A DNA stretch of 16,312 bases from the NCBI GenBank assembly GCA_946885845.1, contig CAMPHJ010000045.1, forward strand, positions 1-16,312. Direction: 5' to 3'. The translations under genes were made by a program, and so were the position numbers. Under the pieces are notes generated by a model, which was not told the origin of the DNA, made no database searches, and saw only the letters and a program-made list of their open reading frames with translations. This document shows, piece after piece, positions 9,423 to 15,346 of this stretch (position 1 is its first letter; the number at the start of each line of letters is the position of its first letter). The DNA is from an uncultured Sphingobium sp. Its GTDB lineage: Bacteria; Pseudomonadota; Alphaproteobacteria; Sphingomonadales; Sphingomonadaceae.

Positions 9423-9919
9423 CTAATTTCCATCACGTCGCCCGGTGTGAGCAGCGGCAACAGCTTCAGCATGTCGGCCCGCTCCACGGCGACGCAGCCA
9501 GCGGTGGGCCGCCCTTCCGACAGGTGGAAGAAGATCGCGCTCCCCCGCCCCGGCACCGGTGGTGCGTCATTATGGCCCAGCACGACGATCACGTCATAGG
9601 CATCATCATCGCGCAGCAGCGATTCGGCTGAAAATGGGCGCGGCAACTGCACGGGGCGATTATAGGCGGGGTCAGCCGGATCGTCCGACCAGCCGTCCCC
9701 TTCCCTGATCCAGCGCCATGGCAGCCGGATGCCATCGGGCGCCACCCTTCCCGGCCGCAGCAAGACGCCGCGCACCGGCCAGGACCCCAGCGGCGTGCAG
9801 CCGTCGCCTTCCCGCTTGTCCACCGCAGCGCAGACGCCGCCCCGACCGATGGTGCAGGGCATGTCAATCGCGCCGAAGCGGAGCCTGCCGGCTGCGCCAT
9901 CGACGCGGATCGCCGTCAC
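9419..9919 (-). CDS. L,D-transpeptidase-family protein (YkuD fold, COG3786 type)
   Basis: A 166-residue protein with the YkuD-fold L,D-transpeptidase signature. It has the [11 protein letters not shown] entry motif (35-45), the [15 protein letters not shown] segment (79-93), IFFHL with His-132, and PTAGCVAV with the candidate nucleophile Cys-142. Members of this branch carry no signal peptide, and none is visible here, so the cellular site and substrate are unclear; peptidoglycan 3-3 cross-linking is the family activity but is not shown for this branch. The start is GTG at 9919, overlapping the ribA stop in GTGA, with GGGA about 8 nt upstream. This overlap argues for translational coupling to ribA. 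The stop TAG overlaps the stop of glnD coming from the other strand. Confidence 0.82.
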   Translation of the reverse strand: MTAIRVDGAAGRLRFGAIDMPCTIGRGGVCAAVDKREGDGCTPLGSWPVRGVLLRPGRVAPDGIRLPWRWIREGDGWSDDPADPAYNRPVQLPRPFSAESLLRDDDAYDVIVVLGHNDAPPVPGRGSAIFFHLSEGRPTAGCVAVERADMLKLLPLLTPGDVMEIS

Positions 9920-10974
9920 AATTGATGTCCCGTGCGGTCGCGCTTGGTCGCCAGATAATGTTCATTATGCGGGTTGGCGGGCAGGATGATCGGCAGGCGT
10001 TCCGCCACCTTGATACCTGCCGCCTCCAATCCCGCGACCTTGTTGGGATTGTTGGTCAGCAATCGCACCTGAGCCACGCCCAGCAGGTCCAGCATTCGCG
10101 CCGCCACCGAAAAATCGCGCGCGTCGATGGCAAAGCCCAGCCGGACATTGGCGTCCACCGTGTCGAAACCCTGGTCCTGCAAGGCATAGGCGCGCAGCTT
10201 GTTGATCAGGCCGATGCCGCGCCCTTCCTGCCGCAAATATAGCAGCACACCCCAGCGCGATCCTGCGATCTGGTGCAGGGCCTGATGCAATTGCGGGCCG
10301 CAATCGCATTTCAGGCTGCCCAGCACGTCGCCGGTCAGGCATTCGCTGTGCAGGCGCACGACCGGCAGGGAATCGTCGCGCTTGCCGATGACCAGCGCGA
10401 CATGTTCGCGCGGTTCATCGGGACTGCGGAATGCGACGATTTCCGCCGTTTCGCTGGTGGATACCGGCAGCCGCGCCCGTGTTGCGATGGCCAGGTGCGT
10501 GGCATCGTCATAGGCATCGACATCTTCAGCGGCGACTTCCGCTTCGCTGGCGCCGGTGGAGGTCACGAAAAATGCGGGCAATATCCCGGCAAGCCGCGCG
10601 AGTTTCAGGCTGGCCTTGGCCGCGAGCGGGGCAGCCAGCGGCTTGGCGGCGAACGGTCCCTTCAGTGGTGACGCGAGATCCATCACCGGATCCGCGATCG
10701 TCATCGCAACATCGCCATCGATCCATGGCGCACGGGCGATCAGCACGGGCATGTCGGGATCAGCGGCGGCAAGCTGGTTTGCCAACTTCAACGTCTCGCC
10801 CCGCGCAGCCGCGATCAATATGTCCGCATTGGCGGTCGGGTCGAAATCGGACAGGGTTACCGCGTCCGCTCCTTCGACCGCCATTACCCGGATTGCGCCA
10901 TCGGCGGCGCTGACCGTCACCGCCCAGCCCCGTCGTAGCGCGTCAATGGCGCGAGCAGCGGCGCGCGCGCCCAT
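9916..10974 (-). CDS. ribA: GTP cyclohydrolase II with degenerate RibB-like N-terminal domain
   Basis: A 352-residue protein whose C-terminal half (about 155-352) is GTP cyclohydrolase II, the first committed step of riboflavin synthesis. The zinc site is [21 protein letters not shown] with Cys-212, Cys-223 and Cys-225, the same spacing as in E. coli RibA (54/65/67), followed by the catalytic/GTP region [21 protein letters not shown] and [15 protein letters not shown]. The N-terminal half resembles 3,4-dihydroxybutanone phosphate synthase only in outline ([13 protein letters not shown] near the start, [13 protein letters not shown] near its end). It lacks the acidic DREDEGD-type motif and the GHTEA motif, so it is probably inactive as RibB. 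The start at 10974 overlaps the xth stop by one base (TGATG). A longer frame to 11295 lies inside xth and is rejected. Confidence 0.93.
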   Translation of the reverse strand: MGARAAARAIDALRRGWAVTVSAADGAIRVMAVEGADAVTLSDFDPTANADILIAAARGETLKLANQLAAADPDMPVLIARAPWIDGDVAMTIADPVMDLASPLKGPFAAKPLAAPLAAKASLKLARLAGILPAFFVTSTGASEAEVAAEDVDAYDDATHLAIATRARLPVSTSETAEIVAFRSPDEPREHVALVIGKRDDSLPVVRLHSECLTGDVLGSLKCDCGPQLHQALHQIAGSRWGVLLYLRQEGRGIGLINKLRAYALQDQGFDTVDANVRLGFAIDARDFSVAARMLDLLGVAQVRLLTNNPNKVAGLEAAGIKVAERLPIILPANPHNEHYLATKRDRTGHQL

Positions 10975-11771
10975 CAGAAAGCGAATTCCGTGATGATCGG
11001 GATATGGTCCGACGGCTTGATCCAGCCGCGCGCCGGTTCGACGACACGGTGGCTGATCGCCTTGTCCGCCACGTCCTGCGTCATCCACATATGGTCCAGC
11101 CGCCGCCCGCGATCCGATTCCGCCCAGTCGCGGGCGCGATAGCTCCACCAGGTATAGAGCCGTTCGGGCGCGGGGTAAAATCGGCGGCCAATGTCGACCC
11201 AATCGTTCGAATCCTGCAGGCGCGCCAGGATTTCGCATTCGATGGGGGTGTGGCTGACGACATTCAGCAGTTGCTTGTGGCTCCACACGTCGCATTCCAT
11301 CGGGGCGACGTTGAAATCCCCTGTCAGGATGGTGGGCTTATCCTCCAGCTGTGAGGACCATTCGATCATCCGTTCAAGAAAGTCGATTTTTTGGCCGAAC
11401 TTCGGATTGACGGTGCGATCCGGCACATCGCCGCCGGCGGGCACATAGACATTTTCGATCCTGACCCCATTGTCGAGCCGCACGCCGACATGACGTGCTT
11501 CGCCATTGGCCTGCCAGTCGAGCCGGTCATCTTCCCACATCGGCACCTTGGAAAGGATCGCGACGCCATGGTGCATCCGCTGGCCGTTCAGCACCTGATG
11601 TTGATAGCCCAGCTGGCGGAAATGCGCGGCGGGGAAAATGTCGTTCACCACCTTTGTTTCCTGAAGACATAATATGTCCGGCGCTTCTTCCCTCAGGAAA
11701 TGTTCGACGATGTCGAGCCGGGCGCGGACGCTGTTGATATTCCAGGACGCGATGCTGAGTGTTTGCGGCAT
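10974..11771 (-). CDS. xth: Exodeoxyribonuclease III (AP endonuclease)
   Basis: A 265-residue exonuclease III of the XthA/EEP family (E. coli 268). It cuts DNA 5' to abasic sites and removes 3' blocking groups in base-excision repair. All family motifs are present: [10 protein letters not shown] (9-18), LCLQETK with metal ligand Glu-38, NVYVPAGG with Tyr-109, TGDFNVAP with Asp-152/Asn-154, [17 protein letters not shown] with Asp-226, and PSDHIPI with catalytic Asp-255/His-256. The ATG at 11771 directly precedes the first strand of the fold. The GGA of its ribosome-binding region lies in a small 5-bp hairpin (11775-11788). It leads an overlapping gene set with ribA and the L,D-transpeptidase. 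Its promoter must lie in the structured region upstream unless lolA transcripts read through. Confidence 0.96.
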   Translation of the reverse strand: MPQTLSIASWNINSVRARLDIVEHFLREEAPDILCLQETKVVNDIFPAAHFRQLGYQHQVLNGQRMHHGVAILSKVPMWEDDRLDWQANGEARHVGVRLDNGVRIENVYVPAGGDVPDRTVNPKFGQKIDFLERMIEWSSQLEDKPTILTGDFNVAPMECDVWSHKQLLNVVSHTPIECEILARLQDSNDWVDIGRRFYPAPERLYTWWSYRARDWAESDRGRRLDHMWMTQDVADKAISHRVVEPARGWIKPSDHIPIITEFAF

Positions 11772-11774
11772 AAA

Positions 11775-11788
11775 GGTCCACTAGGACC
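11775..11788 (-). promoter_or_regulatory. Hairpin covering the xth ribosome-binding site
   Basis: GGTCC (11775-11779) and GGACC (11784-11788) pair around the loop ACTA. On the minus strand the stem ends 3 nt before the xth ATG and includes the only GGA that could serve as Shine-Dalgarno. The left part of the region also has GGGTCCT (11996-12002 on the plus strand), which could pair instead with AGGACCC (11783-11789). Confidence 0.4.
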
Positions 11789-11830
11789 CTGCGGCGAGCG
11801 GTGCAAGCTGCGGCAGGTTCACGCCCTCAA

Positions 11831-11985
11831 TTCCACGGCGACGAAGTCGTGGCGCATCCACAAAGTAAGACCCCCGCTCCGGGGGCATGGAACGGGGGTC
11901 TCGATCGCGCCCTTGAAGCGCTTCGCGGAGAGAGTGAGTTCCGGGTAACAGGGGGGAAATCCCGGTCTTCGTCCCTCGCCGTGGA
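11831..11985. ncRNA. Candidate structured RNA closed by a 15-bp stem; strand unknown
   Basis: Bases 11832-11840 pair with 11977-11985 (9 bp) and 11841-11846 pair with 11967-11972 (6 bp), all Watson-Crick, with a 4-nt bulge (CCCT, 11973-11976). The enclosed 120 nt hold at least three hairpins: GTGG/CCAC (11849-11861), the 9-bp stem at 11868-11901, and CCGGG/CCCGG (11941-11965). The pairing works on either strand. It does not match any RNA family I can recognise with confidence (tmRNA, 4.5S and RNase P motifs are absent). It could be a small RNA or a leader of xth. Confidence 0.4.
11868..11901 (-). terminator. 9-bp GC hairpin, possible minus-strand terminator
   Basis: AGACCCCCG (11868-11876) and CGGGGGTCT (11893-11901) are perfect inverted repeats with a 16-nt loop. 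Inside, CCCCC (11871-11875) can pair alternatively with GGGGG (11881-11885). On the minus strand the stem is followed by TTACTTTG, moderately T-rich; on the plus strand no T-run follows. It could end lolA transcripts or an RNA encoded upstream of xth. Confidence 0.4.
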
Positions 11986-12064
11986 CTTCCTATTAGGGGT
12001 CCTCATATGAGCGGCAGATGAACAATGCCGACGGTTTTTCCGTCCATCGCGCAGATGGAGCGAT

Positions 12065-12703
12065 TCACCCTCCCGCTGCGCGTCCCTTTGGCCGGGGATC
12101 ATTCCAGCGGAAGGTAGAATCGGACACCGGCACGCCATAGGCATGGTTGGAAAGCCGCACGGACGTCCGGTTATTCTGCGAATCCAGCGCGACCCATCCA
12201 TAAAGCTGAAGTCCTGCCGGGCCGGACGGGTCACGTTTGAAGATCATGGTGATCGTGCCGAATTCGGGACGACGCGGATCGCGCGCCTGCACGCTCAGGA
12301 CCGACGGATCGCCGGTCTGAACGACCTTGCCGAATTTCGACAGGTCCTTTTTCGGATCGATCAACGCGCCGAGCGGCGAATTGCCGATGGGCCAGCGCTG
12401 GACCTGCCGCACTTCATAATCGATCATGGTAAGCGCCTTGCCGTCGCCGACGATCAGCAGGGGGACGCCCTTTTGATATTGAAAGCGGATCTTGCCGGGC
12501 TGCTTGATCGTCAGCTTGCCGCTGAGCGTCTGGCCGTTGCGATCGGTCTGGGTAAAATCAGCCGTCATCGTGGTGACGCCACGAATATAGGCGTTGACCC
12601 GGTCGAGCTGCGGCTGGGCCTGCTGAGCGGCGGCGGTAGCCACCGGCAGCAGCACAGGTGCAGCGGCCAGGGCCATGATCAGGGGCGCTACGATGCGCTT
12701 CAT
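12065..12703 (-). CDS. lolA: Outer-membrane lipoprotein carrier protein LolA
   Basis: A 212-residue periplasmic LolA-family protein that takes lipoproteins from the LolCDE exporter to the outer membrane. It begins with a signal peptide: MKR, a hydrophobic stretch to about residue 24, and a cleavage region ATAAA-Q near 26. The mature part has the family pattern MTADFTQTDRNGQTLSGKLTIKQPGKIRFQY, then LLIVGDGKALTMIDYEVRQVQRWPI and DPKKDLSKF. The C-terminal basic tail RPKGRAAGG is low complexity. The ATG at 12703 has a good GGAG about 7 nt upstream. No LolB or LolCDE gene is in the window. It is separated from ftsK by an intrinsic terminator, so it should have its own promoter in 12704-12853. Sphingomonad-type context with xth downstream is consistent with my recollection of this clade. 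Confidence 0.92.
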   Translation of the reverse strand: MKRIVAPLIMALAAAPVLLPVATAAAQQAQPQLDRVNAYIRGVTTMTADFTQTDRNGQTLSGKLTIKQPGKIRFQYQKGVPLLIVGDGKALTMIDYEVRQVQRWPIGNSPLGALIDPKKDLSKFGKVVQTGDPSVLSVQARDPRRPEFGTITMIFKRDPSGPAGLQLYGWVALDSQNNRTSVRLSNHAYGVPVSDSTFRWNDPRPKGRAAGG

Positions 12704-12853
12704 GCAGTCTTCTCCGCTGTTGTTCTGATGATTTACCTAACGGGCCGGGTTTGAACCCGCTCTGAACTGTCTCGTTCCCTTTGAGACAGGTTTGGCGCGA
12801 AGAGCAACTCTGTTGCGCCGCCGCCGCCCTTCTGGAGCAGACGGCGGCAAAGC
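12704..12853 (-). promoter_or_regulatory. lolA upstream region with several hairpins
   Basis: These 150 bp between the ftsK-side terminator and lolA must contain the lolA promoter. They hold CTGTCTC/GAGACAG (12767-12789, 7 bp, 9-nt loop), CGGGTT/AACCCG (12746-12759), GCAAC/GTTGC (12804-12816) and CCGCCG/CGGCGG (12821-12847). TAAATC about 30 nt before the ATG is a weak -10 candidate without a good -35. The hairpins suggest a structured leader, but no known riboswitch is recognisable. Confidence 0.35.
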
Positions 12854-12882
12854 AAAAAAAAGGCCGGTCCGAAGACCAGCCT
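12854..12882 (-). terminator. Strong intrinsic terminator
   Basis: On the minus strand AGGCTGGTC and GACCGGCCT form a 9-bp stem (one G-U pair) with a UUCG tetraloop, followed directly by eight T residues (A-run at 12854-12861 on the plus strand). This is a textbook Rho-independent terminator. It ends transcription coming from ftsK, about 130 nt after the ftsK stop, and insulates lolA. Confidence 0.92.
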
Positions 12883-12931
12883 GAAAAGTTTTAGGAGAGG
12901 ATGCCTGAAAGGCAGGCCCCTTTTCCCTGAT

Positions 12932-13006
12932 TCAGCTTCCCGTCGCAAATGCGAATGGGGCGTTTACGATTGCGCTTTTTGCAATCAATGAAACGCCCTC
13001 GTTCAT
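12932..13006 (-). CDS. Possible 24-codon small ORF after ftsK
   Basis: The frame starts with ATG at 13006, 6 nt after the ftsK TAA, preceded by AAGGGAAA, which resembles a Shine-Dalgarno, and ends with TGA at 12932-12934. It would encode a 24-residue, mostly hydrophobic peptide beginning MNEGVSLIAK. It overlaps a large two-part hairpin, so the conservation may be structural rather than coding. I recognise no family. It could be chance; the good ribosome-binding site and position before the terminator are the only support. Confidence 0.2.
   Translation of the reverse strand: MNEGVSLIAKSAIVNAPFAFATGS
12954..13004 (-). repeat. Long two-part inverted repeat in the ftsK 3' region
   Basis: The outer stem is GGGCGTTT (12958-12965) with AAACGCCC (12991-12998), 8 perfect pairs. 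The inner stem is GATTGC (12968-12973) with GCAATC (12981-12986), 6 perfect pairs, with loop GCTTTTT. The outer stem may extend towards 12954 and 13004 with wobble pairs and a bulge. No T-run follows on the minus strand. It sits right after the ftsK stop and about 70 nt before the strong terminator. Confidence 0.6.
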
Positions 13007-13012
13007 TTTCCC

Positions 13013-15343
13013 TTAAAGTGGGCTTCCATTCTCATCGCGCAGCACCTCGCGCCGCCCGACATGATTGGGGGGGCCGACCAGCCCTTCTTCCTCCATGCGC
13101 TCGATCAGGCGGGCCGCGCTGTTATAGCCGATGCGCAACTGGCGCTGCAGCCAGCTGGTCGATGCCTTTTGATTTTCGAAAACCAGCTGACACGCCTTGC
13201 GGAACAGCTGGGCGTCCGGGCTATCGTCGCCCAGGTCCACGCCGTCCAGCGCGAAGCTGCCTTCCTCCGGCTCTTCGGTCACGGCGGCGATATAGTCGGG
13301 CTGTCCCTGGGCGCGCCAATGATCGGCGACCAACCGGACCTCATCATCCGAAACGAAGGGACCATGGACGCGCATCAACCCCTTGCCGCCATGCATGTAC
13401 AGCATGTCGCCCTTGCCCAGCAACTGTTCGGCGCCCTGCTCACCCAAGATGGTGCGGCTGTCGATCTTTGACGTCACGAAGAAACTGATGCGGGTCGGCA
13501 GGTTCGCCTTGATGACGCCGGTGATGACATCGACCGACGGGCGCTGCGTCGCGAGGATCAGGTGGATGCCCGCCGCCCGCGCCTTTTGCGCCAGACGCTG
13601 GATCAGGAATTCCACTTCCTTGCCCGCCGTCATCATCAGGTCGGCCAGTTCGTCCACGACCACCACGATCTGCGGCAGCGGCTGGAAATCCAGCTGTTCC
13701 TCTTCGTAGATCGGCTTGCCGGTTTCGGGGTCGTAGCCGGTCTGGACGCGGCGGCCCAGCGGCTTGCCCTTGGCCTTCGCCGCCCGCACCTTTTCATTAT
13801 AATTGGCAAGATTGCGGACGGAGATGGACGCCATCATGCGATAGCGATCCTCCATCTGTTCCACCGCCCATTTGAGCGCGCGGATCGCCTTGTTCGGTTC
13901 GGTGACGACGGGCGACAGGAGATGCGGGATGTCGTCATAGGTCGACAATTCCAACATCTTGGGATCGATCATGATCAGGCGCAGCTGGTCCGGCGTCATG
14001 CGGTAGAGCAAGGACAGGATCATGGCGTTGAGACCGACCGACTTGCCCGAACCGGTCGTGCCCGCGATCAACAGGTGAGGCATGGGCGCCAGGTCGGCGA
14101 TGATCGGTTCGCCGGAAATATTCTTGCCCAGGATGATCGGCAGCGTCGCGTCCTGCCCGAATTGTTCCGACGTGACCAGTTCGCGAAAGGACACGCCTTC
14201 GCGATTGGCGTTGGGCAGTTCGATGCCGATCACCGTGCGACCGGGAATCGTCGCCACGCGCGCGGAAAGCGCCGACATGTTGCGGGCGATGTCGTCGGCC
14301 AGCGCGATCACGCGGCTCGCCTTGATGCCGGGCGCAGGTTCCAGTTCGTACATGGTGACGACGGGGCCGGGACGCACCTCGACAATGTTGCCCTTCACAT
14401 GGAAGTCGTCGAGCACGCTTTCGAGCAGCCGGGCGTTGCGCTCCAGCGCGGCCTTGTCGATTTTCTGCCCCTGACTGGCGGGAATGGGATTGAGAAGATC
14501 GGCCGAGGGCAGCGAGCTGTTGCCGAACAGATCGTCCTGCGACACGGGCGCCATCTGCCGTTGGGCAGGTGCGGGTCGGGGCGTCTGGATATTGATGGGC
14601 GGCTTGGGTTCGCTGGTCACCGCGCGGCGGGGCGCGATGACGCGGTCTTCGACGTCATCATCGTCGTCAGCGTCGGATTGGGCGGCTACGGATGCGCTCC
14701 CTGTCAGGGCAAAGCTGGGCCTGGGCAGGTTGAGTTGCGGCAATGTTGGACGCCGCAGCGCGATGATCGGCTTTTCCAGCGCCAGGCTGCGATACCAGAT
14801 GAAAAAGCCGCTGATCAGCATCAGGACGATCAGGATGCCGGTGATCCAGCCCTGCGCCGCCGGAGCCTGCGCGGTAAGGCTGCGAACGCCGCTGGCCGTC
14901 GCCAGTCCCACCAGCCCGCCCCAGCCGGATGGCAGGTCGATCAGGGAATCAGGCTGGAACATCGCCAGCCCGATGCTGACCATGGCTATGCCCAGCAGGC
15001 ATTTGCCGAACTGCGATTTCCAGTCGGCCATGTCCTGATCGCCCCACAAACGGCGGGCGGTGATCGCCAGCAAGGGCAATATGAGCGCGACCGGCACGCC
15101 CAGCAGGGTCAGCAGTAGAGCGGAAACCCATGCACCGGGCAGACCCATGATATTCTGGACGTGATTGTCGGCCACGGTCATCATCGAAGGGTCGCTCAGC
15201 CGAAAGCTGAGCAGCGCGAGCGCCAGGAACAACGTCGCCAGCATCAGCGTGATCGCGCTGATCAAAGCTCCGCTTCGGATCAGGCTGCGTTTCAGCATTT
15301 CGCGCCATTCCGGCGTGCGCTTGGCTCCGCGGCTGACAGCCAT
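13013..15343 (-). CDS. ftsK: DNA translocase FtsK
   Basis: A 776-residue FtsK that anchors at the division septum and pumps chromosome DNA for dimer resolution. The N-terminal membrane part has hydrophobic segments near 26-47, 70-96 (likely two), 113-128 and 165-184. The linker (about 190-300) is short for FtsK, Pro-rich, with an acidic run DADDDDDVED at 224-233. The motor shows Walker A GTTGSGKS (428-435), IDPKMLELS, Walker B VVVVDELADLM with Asp-564/Glu-565, and ILATQRPSVDVITG. The C-terminal winged-helix gamma domain, which reads the KOPS sequence in the family, spans about 710-770 (STSWLQRQLRIGYNSAARLIERMEEEGLVG). The start at 15343 is 3 nt after the transporter stop, with GGGGA about 10 nt upstream inside that gene; the two are probably cotranscribed. 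Confidence 0.96.
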   Translation of the reverse strand: MAVSRGAKRTPEWREMLKRSLIRSGALISAITLMLATLFLALALLSFRLSDPSMMTVADNHVQNIMGLPGAWVSALLLTLLGVPVALILPLLAITARRLWGDQDMADWKSQFGKCLLGIAMVSIGLAMFQPDSLIDLPSGWGGLVGLATASGVRSLTAQAPAAQGWITGILIVLMLISGFFIWYRSLALEKPIIALRRPTLPQLNLPRPSFALTGSASVAAQSDADDDDDVEDRVIAPRRAVTSEPKPPINIQTPRPAPAQRQMAPVSQDDLFGNSSLPSADLLNPIPASQGQKIDKAALERNARLLESVLDDFHVKGNIVEVRPGPVVTMYELEPAPGIKASRVIALADDIARNMSALSARVATIPGRTVIGIELPNANREGVSFRELVTSEQFGQDATLPIILGKNISGEPIIADLAPMPHLLIAGTTGSGKSVGLNAMILSLLYRMTPDQLRLIMIDPKMLELSTYDDIPHLLSPVVTEPNKAIRALKWAVEQMEDRYRMMASISVRNLANYNEKVRAAKAKGKPLGRRVQTGYDPETGKPIYEEEQLDFQPLPQIVVVVDELADLMMTAGKEVEFLIQRLAQKARAAGIHLILATQRPSVDVITGVIKANLPTRISFFVTSKIDSRTILGEQGAEQLLGKGDMLYMHGGKGLMRVHGPFVSDDEVRLVADHWRAQGQPDYIAAVTEEPEEGSFALDGVDLGDDSPDAQLFRKACQLVFENQKASTSWLQRQLRIGYNSAARLIERMEEEGLVGPPNHVGRREVLRDENGSPL

Positions 15344-15346
15344 GGC

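Larger units (their letters stand above)
11772..12064. other. Structured lolA-xth intergenic region without a protein gene
   Basis: No convincing coding frame is present in these 293 bp. The stretch is rich in inverted repeats: a 5-bp hairpin at the xth start (11775-11788), a 9-bp C/G hairpin (11868-11901), palindromes GAAGCGCTTC (11915-11924) and CTCATATGAG (12002-12011), a 5-bp stem with T5 loop (12030-12044), and a long-range 15-bp pairing described separately. It should contain the xth promoter and possibly an RNA gene. I could not identify a reliable -35/-10 pair. Confidence 0.6.

Noticed and set aside
10975..11295. N-terminal extension of ribA into xth
   Set aside because: The extra 107 residues are the out-of-frame reading of xth; the TGATG overlap at 10974 gives a natural start.
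11831..11985. Identity of the structured region as tmRNA, RNase P RNA, 4.5S RNA or 6S RNA
   Set aside because: The GGTAACA and GGGGAAA words recall RNase P RNA, but the region is too short and lacks its core. There is no tmRNA tag frame and no 4.5S GGUCCGGAAGGAAGC-type loop. The fold looks multi-branched rather than the single rod with a central bubble of 6S, and ygfA, a frequent 6S neighbour, is absent.
11801..12010. 69-codon plus-strand frame in the lolA-xth gap (GTG start)
   Set aside because: No ribosome-binding site, no recognisable family, and it crosses strong hairpins that better explain the region as structured RNA or leader.
13562..15118. 518-codon plus-strand frame opposite ftsK
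   Set aside because: Antisense to ftsK, compositionally biased (His, Arg, Gln, Asp), no domain.
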